The position numbers were made by a program, and so were the translations under genes. DNA of 8,268 nucleotides, taken from contig USCN01000052.1 in assembly GCA_900553165.1 (NCBI GenBank), forward strand, positions 1 to 8,268, written 5' to 3'. Positions 1-6,565 of the stretch are shown here, piece by piece (within the stretch, counting starts at the first letter, position 1; every line of letters starts with the position of its first letter). Under the pieces are notes generated by a model that saw only the letters and a list, made by a program, of their open reading frames with translations, was not told the origin of the DNA and ran no database searches. The DNA is from an uncultured Collinsella sp. Lineage in GTDB: Bacteria; Actinomycetota; Coriobacteriia; Coriobacteriales; Coriobacteriaceae.

Positions 1-839
1 GCCGCGTTGCGCTGCAGCTCCTTGATCATCTGCTCGTCTTCTTGCGAGGCGGTGATGGAGTTGACGCCAAAGCTCACGATCTCGACGCCGCGTAGGTCGC
101 GCCAGTCGGCCGAGAGGACCTCGTTGAGCGCGCGGGCGAGCTCGGTGGTGTGGCCGGGGATGGCACTGTAGCGGATGCCCATTTCCGAGATCTTGGCAAA
201 GGCGGGCTGCAGGGCGGTGAGCAGCTCGGACTTAAGCTGGCTGTCGATCTTATCGCGCGTGTAGCTATCGGTCACGTTGCCGCACACGTTGGTGTAGAAC
301 AGCAGCGGGTTGGTGATGCGGTACGAATACTCGCCGTTGCAGCGCACGGAGATGTCAACGTCCAGGCCGATATTGTTGTCAACCACGCGGAAGGGCACGG
401 GCGAGGCGGTGCCGTACTTGTTGCCGATGATCTCCTTGGTGTTGATGAAGTAGACGCGCTGGTCCTTGCCCGCGTCGCCGCCAAAGGTAAAACGGCTGCC
501 GATATTGGCGAACGTCTCCTTGATGGAGTCGCCCAGGTTGCCGCTAAAGACGCTCGGCTCGCTGCCGGTGTCAAAGACGAACTCGCCGGGCTCCAGCGCG
601 ACCTCGATGATCTTGCCGTTTTGCACCACGAGCATGCCCTGGCCGTCGTTGACGGCGATGACGGAGCCGTTGGAGATGACGTTGTCCTCGCCGCGCGTGT
701 TGGAGCTGCGGCCGCCGGTGCGCTTGCTGCCCTTGCAGGCCAAGACATCAGCGGGCATCGATTCGCAATAGATAAATTCCTTCCACTGGTCGGCCATGAC
801 GCCGCCGGCAGCTCCCAATCCAGCTTTCAAGAGTCCCAT
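1..839 (-). CDS. SPFH-domain protein, YdjI / 'virion core protein' type (3' end outside window)
   Basis: The reverse strand encodes at least 279 residues from the ATG at 839, with no stop before the window edge, so the C-terminus is missing. AAAGGAAG lies just upstream of the ATG as ribosome-binding site. The protein starts MGLLKAGLGAAGG, followed by DQWKEF at about 17-22, then a beta-rich SPFH (stomatin/prohibitin/flotillin) core of about residues 55-265 containing SNGSVIAV, EPGEF, GKDQRVYF, NTKEIIGNKYG and RDKIDSQLKSEL. These blocks are typical of the cytosolic SPFH family that includes B. subtilis YdjI; such proteins often end in a zinc ribbon, which cannot be checked here. SPFH proteins oligomerise at membranes, and YdjI is recruited by membrane partners in an envelope-stress complex. 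Here it is the last of three genes seen, 48 nt after the zinc-ribbon membrane protein, a plausible recruiting partner. Family assignment is firm; function is inferred. Confidence 0.9.
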   Translation of the reverse strand, partial: MGLLKAGLGAAGGVMADQWKEFIYCESMPADVLACKGSKRTGGRSSNTRGEDNVISNGSVIAVNDGQGMLVVQNGKIIEVALEPGEFVFDTGSEPSVFSGNLGDSIKETFANIGSRFTFGGDAGKDQRVYFINTKEIIGNKYGTASPVPFRVVDNNIGLDVDISVRCNGEYSYRITNPLLFYTNVCGNVTDSYTRDKIDSQLKSELLTALQPAFAKISEMGIRYSAIPGHTTELARALNEVLSADWRDLRGVEIVSFGVNSITASQEDEQMIKELQRNA

Positions 840-887
840 GGTGATCTTCCTTTCTCGTCAAAGGCCGGGTGGTATTGGTCAGAATGG

Positions 888-2210
888 CTAATCGTCCTTG
901 TTGTCCTTCATGACAACGGTGGTCTCGGTGTGGCTGAAGGTGTCGTGCTTCTCGGTCAGGTCGAGCTCTCCGCAGTAGTAGTCGGCGTGGGTTGCCTCGT
1001 TGGCCGTCTTGAGCTGGCCTACCAGCAACACGTCCGCGATGATTACGATGATCAGTGGCGCGACGATGTTGATGAGGATGCCCTCGACATCAAAGGTGAG
1101 GTAGTCCGGATCGAAGGCGTTCTCTCCCATAAAGAGAATCTGGGAGAGGACAAACCCGATCACAAAGAACAGCACCGAGGCGATGGCGAGCTTGGGCTTG
1201 GAGCAGGGGAGCTCGCCGACCATGCGACCGGTCTGGCCGTTCATGGCAAACAGATAACTCTTGCCGTTCCACGAGGTGGAAAGCATCCACACGGGGAACA
1301 GGGCGTAGTCGCTGTCTTCCCAGGTGTAGTCGAGCTGCTTGCTTTCGACCGTGGCGTCGTCATATTCGTCGACGACGGTCTCGCGCAGGGCCGAGATCGT
1401 GCTCTCCTCCATGCGGCGCTCGGCACGTGCCTTGCAGGTCTCGCAATCTTCGTCGTAGCGGTTGGCGATGTAGCCGGGCATATACGCGACCGAAAACGGG
1501 CGCAGCGCGTCGTAGTCAAACGGCTCGATGGCGTCCATATGGCCGTCGGGCATCTTGGACGATCCGTCGACGGGCACGCGCTCAAACGAGATATTGCCCT
1601 TACGGTAGGCGTCGTAGTGGTCGGTGGTCGTGACGGTGCGGTCGGATTCCTCGGTTACAGTCTCGTTGGTCGCATCGAAGTGCACTTCGCCTTCCACGTG
1701 GGCACCGTAGAGCCAAAACGGCACGTAGACACCTTGGACTTCGTCGATGTGGTTGCCGGTGACAAAGCTCTTGGGCAGCAGGATCTTGCCCTTGTAGTGG
1801 TCTTTGAGCGCGGCCATGACATCGTCGCGTCCGAGCTTAAACGGAATCACCAGGTCGGGTGAGAAGTCGCCCGAGAGCTGGCCGGGTGCCACGGCAGAGT
1901 TGTCGCAGTATGGGCAGGTGGTAACGGCGACGGTGCCGTCCGAGACCAGCTCGGCACCGCACGATGAGCAGATGTAGCCGGCGTTTTGAGCCAGCTCCTG
2001 CACGGCATCGTCGACAGCAGTCTTGGGGGCCGCGGCTGCGGCATCGGCTTTGGCATCTGCCTTGTCCTGGCGCTCGCGATAGAGGGCCTCGACTTCTTCG
2101 ACTTCAAAACGCGAATCGCAGTAGTCGCAGACGAGCTTTTGCTCGGCACTGGCAAAGTGAAGGGGACCGCCACACGCGGGGCACTGATAGTTGATGCTCT
2201 CAAAGGCCAT
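888..2210 (-). CDS. Double zinc-ribbon protein with two C-terminal membrane segments (YdjG-like)
   Basis: This is a 440-residue protein. The ATG at 2210 is preceded by AAAGGA. The first zinc ribbon uses C10/C13 and C28/C31 (CPACGG...CDYC), and the second uses C81/C84 and C99/C102 (CSSCG...CPYC). An Ala/Asp/Lys-rich linker of about 50-62 separates them. A soluble region of about 115-335 follows, with VYVPFWLYGAHVEG and YALFPVWML blocks seen in TFIIB-type zinc-ribbon membrane proteins of gut Firmicutes and Actinobacteria. Two hydrophobic helices lie at about 341-361 and 376-398, leaving a short polar tail. No signal peptide is seen, so both ends should be cytoplasmic. C256/C259 (CETC) form an extra pair of unknown role. 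The gene sits 24 nt after the DUF4428 gene and 48 nt before the SPFH gene, indicating one transcript. By analogy with B. subtilis YdjG it may anchor the SPFH protein at the membrane; this is inference, and no DNA-binding function is implied. Confidence 0.88.
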   Translation of the reverse strand: MAFESINYQCPACGGPLHFASAEQKLVCDYCDSRFEVEEVEALYRERQDKADAKADAAAAAPKTAVDDAVQELAQNAGYICSSCGAELVSDGTVAVTTCPYCDNSAVAPGQLSGDFSPDLVIPFKLGRDDVMAALKDHYKGKILLPKSFVTGNHIDEVQGVYVPFWLYGAHVEGEVHFDATNETVTEESDRTVTTTDHYDAYRKGNISFERVPVDGSSKMPDGHMDAIEPFDYDALRPFSVAYMPGYIANRYDEDCETCKARAERRMEESTISALRETVVDEYDDATVESKQLDYTWEDSDYALFPVWMLSTSWNGKSYLFAMNGQTGRMVGELPCSKPKLAIASVLFFVIGFVLSQILFMGENAFDPDYLTFDVEGILINIVAPLIIVIIADVLLVGQLKTANEATHADYYCGELDLTEKHDTFSHTETTVVMKDNKDD

Positions 2211-2234
2211 GATCGGTCCTTTCCGTGCCGGAGG

Positions 2235-2972
2235 CTATGCGCCGATGGCGCCGCCGCAGTATTCGCAGCGCCCACTGGCATCGGGAATGGTGGTTGCACC
2301 GCAGAAGGGGCAGGTGACCGCGGTCTTGGGGGCCTTGGCGGCCACGACGCTGTCGCGCGTTTCCTGGCGCAGCTGTACCAGCGCGTCGCGAACTTCGGTT
2401 GTCTGGCGCTTGGCCTCGCGGTATTCGATGGAACCGCGCTGATCGATGGTGGAGTCGTTCACGCGCAGGTTGATCTCGGTAAAGTACGGCGTGTTGACGT
2501 GGATGGTCAGATTAAAATCGTAATCCAGGTCGTAGCGTGGCGGGTTGTAGCTCTCACGCTCGCCGTCCTTGGTCTCGCGATAGATCTCGGTGCGATGCTC
2601 GTCGATATCCATATCGCAGCCGAGTACCTGTGAGAACTCGATGATGTCGGGATTGGCGTCGCGCCAGCGGCTCTGCGAAGTGATGATTAGCAGGCCCGCG
2701 TCCTCATCGAGCATGATGTTGGTGCGCCCGGCGGAGAGCGTGCGCGTGGGGTTGAACGAGGCCAGGCGCTCGGCGTTGGCCTCGCGGTAGGCGAGTTGCT
2801 CGCGGATATCGTCCGCGGTGCTGGAGCGATAGCCGTGGAAGTAGGGGGAGAGTTTGCCGGCGCACTCTTTGCACAGGTAGCCTTCGCTGATCTTGGTCTT
2901 TCCCAAAAGTCCCAGCTCGGTACCGCAAATCGCGCACTCTTTCTTCTCGAACATCTTGTCAAAGAAGCCCAT
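2235..2972 (-). CDS. DUF4428 protein with N- and C-terminal zinc ribbons
   Basis: This is a 245-residue protein with an ATG at 2972 and a strong GGGAGG ribosome-binding site. The N-terminal DUF4428 zinc-binding module has C13/C16 (CAIC) and C34/C37 (CKEC), followed by LSPYF. The middle part, about 50-175, is predicted beta-rich and includes LDEDAGLLIITSQSRWRDANPD and YNPPRYDLDYDF, blocks that recur across this family. A short charged, probably helical stretch (about 180-212) leads to a C-terminal ribbon with C221/C224 and C236/C239 (CPFC...CEYC). There is no membrane segment or signal peptide, so it should be cytoplasmic. It is the first gene of the three-gene unit with the zinc-ribbon membrane protein and the SPFH protein. 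The hexapeptide APKTAV just before its C-terminal ribbon also occurs between the two ribbons of the next gene. No biochemical role is known for the family; a structural role in the SPFH assembly is a guess from context. Confidence 0.87.
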   Translation of the reverse strand: MGFFDKMFEKKECAICGTELGLLGKTKISEGYLCKECAGKLSPYFHGYRSSTADDIREQLAYREANAERLASFNPTRTLSAGRTNIMLDEDAGLLIITSQSRWRDANPDIIEFSQVLGCDMDIDEHRTEIYRETKDGERESYNPPRYDLDYDFNLTIHVNTPYFTEINLRVNDSTIDQRGSIEYREAKRQTTEVRDALVQLRQETRDSVVAAKAPKTAVTCPFCGATTIPDASGRCEYCGGAIGA

Positions 2973-2980
2973 GGTTGCCT

Positions 2981-3018
2981 CCCATCAACAGGTAGCGTGT
3001 GTCACTTTTGATGATGGG
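2981..3018 (-). promoter_or_regulatory. Inverted repeat able to cover the ribosome-binding site of the DUF4428 gene
   Basis: Seven-base perfect arms (2981-2987 and 3012-3018, TGATGGG/CCCATCA) are separated by 24 nt. In the minus-strand transcript the downstream arm contains the GGG of the GGGAGG ribosome-binding site, and pairing could extend to TGATGGGAG against CTCCCCCATCA with a two-base bulge. A leader hairpin limiting translation of the operon is possible. The loop is long and no ligand-binding fold is recognised, so function is uncertain. Confidence 0.3.
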
Positions 3019-3088
3019 GGAGTGCGCGATCTTTCACGATACCCAGATGGCTCAACGAGTCTCCACAACTGGGACATATGGCCCATTT

Positions 3089-3100
3089 TCGACTAGTCGA
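3089..3100. promoter_or_regulatory. 12-bp perfect palindrome TCGACTAGTCGA, possible operator
   Basis: The sequence TCGACTAGTCGA is its own reverse complement. It lies 117 nt upstream of the DUF4428 start codon, in the spacer that should carry the promoter of the three-gene operon. A second, imperfect palindrome (GGGACATATGGCCC, 3071-3084, 12 of 14 symmetric) lies next to it on the operon side. No convincing -35/-10 pair was found, so a regulatory role is inferred from position and symmetry only. Confidence 0.3.
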
Positions 3101-3107
3101 TGGGGCT

Positions 3108-3172
3108 CTCATTGGGGGGGCGTACTCACTCATTGGGGACGCACTTAAATGAGTGGCAGTTGGGGACGCTCC
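3108..3172. repeat. Cluster of short TTGGGG-ACGC repeat units with an internal hairpin
   Basis: Three related units follow each other: CTCATTGGGGGGGCGTACT (3108-3126), CTCATTGGGGACGCACTT (3129-3146) and GGCAGTTGGGGACGCTCC (3155-3172). A weaker fourth, AACTGGGACATA, lies at 3067-3078. The second unit is flanked by 8-bp perfect inverted arms, CACTCATT (3127-3134) and AATGAGTG (3148-3155), with a 13-nt loop. The cluster is just downstream of the Sde182-like gene stop. No T-run follows the stem on either strand, so it is not a standard terminator. It may be a member of a dispersed intergenic repeat family, which a genome search would show. Confidence 0.5.
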
Positions 3173-3197
3173 ATGCCGAATGTGGGCGCCGTCCTTG

Positions 3198-4709
3198 CTA
3201 TGCCACGGTCACGGCAACCTGGGCGTAACGGCTGCAGGGGCGTTCGGCGCGCGTCTGCACGGTAAGGGTGAGCACGAAGCGGTCGCCGGTCTGCGCGTCG
3301 GCGGGCACGATGAAAGTGGTGCTCACCGTGCATTCCTGCCACAGCGAAAGATCCTGCGCGCCTGCATAGCTCGACGGGTTCATGGTGACATTCCAATGCG
3401 CATCGAAGCCCTTGTCGTCGGGGTCGACGATGGTCGCCGCAAGGGCGACGCGCTCGCCGGCTGTGGCGCTGCGGTCGGCCGTGACCTCGACAACATGTGC
3501 CGGATGCGAGCAAGCTGCCGGATCGTGGGCGCACCATTGCGCGCGGGCGGCAAAGTCTTCCTGATAGGCGCGCAGATAGGGATTGGGGTTGTCGCCTGCG
3601 GGCGTGCCGATGGCGGCAAAACCGGCGGGTGCGTCCGCATCGGGATGCCCATCAAGAAACATGCGGCCGAGCAGCGTGTCGAAGCCGCGGTCATCGATAC
3701 CGCGCAGGCCAAACGGCAGCAGCGGAATATAGGTCATGCTGTCGCCTTCGGCCATAAAGTCGCCGTGCTCAAACTGCATCGCGGGGATGCCTTCTAGACC
3801 CCAATCCAGACGGGCATGCTTGCCAAACTGAAACCGCTCGGGCTCGTTTTCGTAGACCTTGCCGTCGCCATAGAGCATATAGCGCGCCATAAGGGGGCCG
3901 TTGCCTTGGGTGAGATTCTGCCCGGGCCAAGGCGCCTTAAACAGCGGCAGCGTATCGGGCTGAGCCATCTTGGCGTCGACATAGCCACCATACATATAGG
4001 GCACGCGCCAAAAGATGAGCTCGGGAAAGAGTTCACGCCCATGGTCGAGCCATGAGTTGTCCTGCCCCACGTCATCGGCAACGCCCATCACGCGTACCTT
4101 GCGATAGACCCGCTGCTGTACGGCGGGCCATTCGGGCGTGGCGCGATAACGCTCGGCAATACTCATGAGGGCGCGAACGATGGTGTTCATGCCACCCCAG
4201 CTGAGCAGCCATAACGTACGCGGATCATCATCCAAAATTGCCTGCGCAATTACGCGGGACCCCTCAGTTTCCTCAGTCACATCACCCTCAAAGGTAACAT
4301 TTCCCACAAAGGTGCGCTCGACCATCTGGGCAGGCGTGGGAAACGGCGGCTCACCGGCAGCGGCCGCATTTGCCTGCAGCTGCGGCCAAGCCTGGGCATA
4401 TTCATTACTCCAGAGGCTTTCGATCCAATGTTCGGGAAACGGACGATACTCACAAAGCTCCCCGGCCAGCGGATCAGGCTCATGAGGCACAACAGCCCAC
4501 TCGTAAGAGCGACGCCCTTTGGTCCGCCAATGCGAATTCACCTCGCCCAGCGTATGAACCCCATCCCCAAGAAAGTGATACTGCGAAGCCGTATACGCCA
4601 CAGCCTGAACATCAAGCACATTAAGATACAGAGCCAAATGAATGAGCGAGTTCATATCATCGACTTCCATATCAGTGGTAACAATCACCCGAGTCAAATT
4701 CTGGGACAT
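3198..4709 (-). CDS. Nucleoside-hydrolase-like protein, Sde182/DUF1593 family
   Basis: This is a 503-residue protein. The ATG at 4709 is chosen because GGAG sits eight bases upstream; an in-frame TTG at 4733 would add eight residues but would put that site inside the gene. The N-terminal nucleoside-hydrolase-like domain (about 6-350) opens with VIVTTDMEVDDMNSL, where D13, D17 and D18 match the DxxxDD calcium-binding signature of nucleoside hydrolases. Further family blocks include LLSWGGMNT and VRVMGVADDVGQD. Residues about 405-503 form the beta-sandwich C-terminal domain of Sde182-like proteins (VPADAQTGDRFVLTLTVQT...RYAQVAVTV). No signal peptide is seen, so it should be cytoplasmic. The substrate is not established for this family; some members come from polysaccharide-degrading bacteria. 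It lies downstream of the esterase, separated by 266 nt holding a large palindrome, so co-transcription is uncertain. Codon choice changes sharply near 4195. Confidence 0.85.
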   Translation of the reverse strand: MSQNLTRVIVTTDMEVDDMNSLIHLALYLNVLDVQAVAYTASQYHFLGDGVHTLGEVNSHWRTKGRRSYEWAVVPHEPDPLAGELCEYRPFPEHWIESLWSNEYAQAWPQLQANAAAAGEPPFPTPAQMVERTFVGNVTFEGDVTEETEGSRVIAQAILDDDPRTLWLLSWGGMNTIVRALMSIAERYRATPEWPAVQQRVYRKVRVMGVADDVGQDNSWLDHGRELFPELIFWRVPYMYGGYVDAKMAQPDTLPLFKAPWPGQNLTQGNGPLMARYMLYGDGKVYENEPERFQFGKHARLDWGLEGIPAMQFEHGDFMAEGDSMTYIPLLPFGLRGIDDRGFDTLLGRMFLDGHPDADAPAGFAAIGTPAGDNPNPYLRAYQEDFAARAQWCAHDPAACSHPAHVVEVTADRSATAGERVALAATIVDPDDKGFDAHWNVTMNPSSYAGAQDLSLWQECTVSTTFIVPADAQTGDRFVLTLTVQTRAERPCSRYAQVAVTVA

Positions 4710-4787
4710 AGGAACAGCTCCAATCAAAATCAATTCAGCCAGTTACGCGCAAGGCAAGACGGGACCCACGCTCCCATCGCCGTCAAT

Positions 4788-4802
4788 CCGGCGGCCCGCC
4801 GG
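4788..4802. other. GC-rich perfect inverted repeat upstream of the Sde182-like gene
   Basis: CCGGCGG and CCGCCGG arms of 7 bp flank a single C. It lies 78 nt upstream of the Sde182-like start codon, where its leader or promoter is expected. There is no T-run on either side, so it is not an intrinsic terminator. The rest of 4710-4838 shows no clear promoter. Confidence 0.35.
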
Positions 4803-4838
4803 AAGCGTTCGTCCAGCGTTTCGAACAACGTTAACTTA

Positions 4839-4965
4839 GGGGGCCCTGACCTTTAGTTTTGTAAACATTCCGCAGCGCGGGCCCCGTTTATCCGATGCTC
4901 CGAAGGAGCAGGATAAGCGGGGCTCAGGCGCGAGGACGTTTACAAAACTAAAGGTCAGGGCCCCC
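4839..4965. repeat. 127-bp palindromic element with perfect 28-bp terminal inverted repeats
   Basis: The arms at 4839-4866 and 4938-4965 are perfect reverse complements over 28 bp, beginning GGGGGCCCTGACCTTT and ending in GTAAAC/GTTTAC. Inside, 14-nt less-matched stretches on each side enclose a second stem (4881-4893 with 4911-4923, GCCCCG...TTATCC) and then a 6-bp tip stem TGCTCC/GGAGCA with a GAA loop (4896-4910). The whole unit can fold as one rod. It begins 10 nt past the esterase stop and ends 129 nt before the Sde182-like start. Size and architecture resemble a MITE-like or REP-like mobile repeat; no target-site duplication is visible and no transposase is nearby. It could also stop or stabilise the esterase transcript, although no T-run follows. 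Confidence 0.8.
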
Positions 4966-4975
4966 GATGAGATGG

Positions 4976-6313
4976 CTACCTCGAAACTCTGGCCGACCAC
5001 TCCCAGCAGCCCACCGGCTCGCCGTCGATGAGTACGTTGCCCCCGTCGAAGTCTTGATAACACAGGTCGTTGAATTGATGGATCCACACGCCGTGGTTGA
5101 ACGTCTTCTTAGGCGAGCCGTCGGCCTCGCGATAGCGACCGGTCAGGTCCTCGACATGACTAAAGTAGGTAAGGTGCACGTTGGCTCCGGCGTCACGCAG
5201 GCGCGCCGTGAGCGGCAGCACGGTCTGTTGCGGAGACACGAGCTCGTCGCCCTTGGAGTGCGTAAACCACAGCGGCGTCTTGGCGAGCGCGGCTACGTCC
5301 TCGTCCGTGGTGTTGTACCACGGGGCACAGCAGGGAAGGCCCGCGGCAAAGAAATCGGGGTAGTCGGCGCACAGGCGCAGGGTCATAAAGCCGCCGTTGG
5401 AAAGGCCGGCGACCACGATGCGGTCGGTGTCGATACGCCCGGCATGCTCGGCGACAAACTCGTCAATGAGCGCCTTGAGTACGGGGGAGTAGATGCTCTG
5501 GTTGGAGCGGCCGAGCTGCTCGACGCCGTTGTCCATCCAAAACGTCGGCGACTGCGGCACAAGTACCCAGGCAAAGCCGCCAAAGTAGCGCTGGATTTGC
5601 GCCTGGCTAATGGCTGTCACGCGGTTGCCGATATAGGCGCGCGTGGCGCCTTCGCCCTGCGTGGCACCCTTGCCTTCGCCGGCGCCGTGCAGGTACACCA
5701 CGAGCGGGGCCTTTTGGGGCACGACCGTGGCCTCGGGCGCGAAGGGATTGAAGCAGGCCGAGTCCTCGGCTTTAAAGCTGGGCTCAAAGAAGCCGTACTC
5801 GAGCGCGATGCCGTCGACGGCGGTCTTTTGCACGGCATTGCTCCAACCCTTGAGCGCGGAGCAGATGTCGCCGCGACAGGTATCGAAGACCAGGCCGCAG
5901 GTGGGGTCGTCGCCGTCGTTGCCGGGAAGAGCCGCGAGCTGTGTGATGTGCAGCTGGTCATCGAGCATGCGCGAGCCCATGACGCCGCCTTCGATCTTTT
6001 TGGTCAGGCGCTGCTCGGCGACCTCGAGTGCCACATGAGTGCCCACGGCGAGCTTGCGGCCGTTCTCGTCACACGGATACGCGGCGAGAACGTCGATGTA
6101 ACCCACGGAGGGCGCGGCATGGTCGGCGCCGCGCTCCTTGCGCATCAGGACCTCGCCCGTGCGCTCGTGACGCTCTACATATATATGGAAAGTGTTCGCA
6201 TCGACATCGTTGGCGCGCACGGTGCAGGGTAGGTCGAGAACGACCTTGCTGATCCAGGGGCCAAAGTCGCCCAAGGTGGTGACGGTTGCGTAGGTACACG
6301 ATCTGAGTTCCAT
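4976..6313 (-). CDS. Alpha/beta-hydrolase esterase (prolyl-oligopeptidase-like) with N-terminal beta domain
   Basis: This is a 445-residue protein. The ATG at 6313 is preceded by AAAGGAGG with six-base spacing; the frame stays open to 6433 but no better start exists there. Residues about 1-195 form an N-terminal region with the beta-rich look of esterase-associated Ig-like domains. The alpha/beta-hydrolase domain (about 198-440) shows VVYLHGAGEGKG (oxyanion region, H209-G210), the nucleophile elbow GLSNGG with S305, a candidate acid D356 in HSKGDELV, and a candidate histidine H407 in FNHGVW. This arrangement matches esterases annotated as polyhydroxybutyrate-depolymerase-like or prolyl oligopeptidase family. 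There is no signal peptide, so it should act in the cytoplasm, probably on acylated small molecules; the substrate is unknown. It is divergent from the PTS permease across an operator-rich region, so shared control is likely. A 127-bp palindrome begins 10 nt after its stop. Confidence 0.87.
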   Translation of the reverse strand: MELRSCTYATVTTLGDFGPWISKVVLDLPCTVRANDVDANTFHIYVERHERTGEVLMRKERGADHAAPSVGYIDVLAAYPCDENGRKLAVGTHVALEVAEQRLTKKIEGGVMGSRMLDDQLHITQLAALPGNDGDDPTCGLVFDTCRGDICSALKGWSNAVQKTAVDGIALEYGFFEPSFKAEDSACFNPFAPEATVVPQKAPLVVYLHGAGEGKGATQGEGATRAYIGNRVTAISQAQIQRYFGGFAWVLVPQSPTFWMDNGVEQLGRSNQSIYSPVLKALIDEFVAEHAGRIDTDRIVVAGLSNGGFMTLRLCADYPDFFAAGLPCCAPWYNTTDEDVAALAKTPLWFTHSKGDELVSPQQTVLPLTARLRDAGANVHLTYFSHVEDLTGRYREADGSPKKTFNHGVWIHQFNDLCYQDFDGGNVLIDGEPVGCWEWSARVSR

Positions 6314-6362
6314 GAGCTGCCTCCTTTGCGCCACGCGTGCTAAACAATCGCGGCAATACAAT

Positions 6363-6376
6363 CTAAACATGTTTAG
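6363..6376. promoter_or_regulatory. Palindromic operator candidate CTAAACATGTTTAG
   Basis: This is a perfect 14-bp palindrome made of the half-site CTAAAC and its complement, 49 nt upstream of the esterase start codon. A lone CTAAAC half-site lies closer to the gene at 6340-6345. The same half-sites form the longer palindrome at 6440-6465. The position fits repression of the esterase by a dimeric regulator, which is not encoded in the window. Confidence 0.6.
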
Positions 6377-6439
6377 TTTAATGCAGAGTTGTGGAACAAG
6401 CAGATGAACTCGGTAAACGGCATAATCGAACACGCAGTG

Positions 6440-6465
6440 AACTACTAAACATATGTTTAGTAGTT
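6440..6465. promoter_or_regulatory. 26-bp perfect palindrome with CTAAACATATGTTTAG core
   Basis: The 26 bp are perfectly self-complementary, centred on CATATG, with the same CTAAAC half-sites as the site at 6363-6376 but two extra central bases. The two centres are 83 bp apart, close to eight helical turns, so a looped or cooperative complex is geometrically possible. A short T-run (6464-6468) follows on the plus strand. A terminator reading is unlikely because no plus-strand gene precedes it and the stem is AT-rich with no loop. Confidence 0.65.
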
Positions 6466-6565
6466 TTTATCTGGGGTTTTCTTGATGAGCTAACAGGCTA
6501 TTGAGAGGCCACTCAAAGTAAAATCCCACGTAAATAGCCATATATCAATACATAGGCAAAAAGAC

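Noticed and set aside
150..1862. A 570-codon plus-strand frame opposite the zinc-ribbon and SPFH genes
   Set aside because: It spans two genes with clear families on the other strand and its composition is that of an antisense shadow in GC-rich DNA.
2985..3086. 33-codon open frame upstream of the DUF4428 gene on the minus strand
   Set aside because: There is no ribosome-binding site before either possible ATG and no recognisable peptide; it is likely chance.
4967..6232. A 421-codon plus-strand frame opposite the esterase
   Set aside because: The esterase has catalytic motifs and a strong ribosome-binding site; this frame has neither.
6314..6433. N-terminal extension of the esterase to an upstream ATG at 6433
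   Set aside because: The extension has no ribosome-binding site, would cover the 14-bp palindrome, and does not look like part of the family. AAAGGAGG precedes the ATG at 6313.
6440..6470. Intrinsic terminator formed by the palindrome and T-run
   Set aside because: No gene is transcribed into it from the left on the plus strand, the stem is AT-rich without a loop, and an operator explains the symmetry better.
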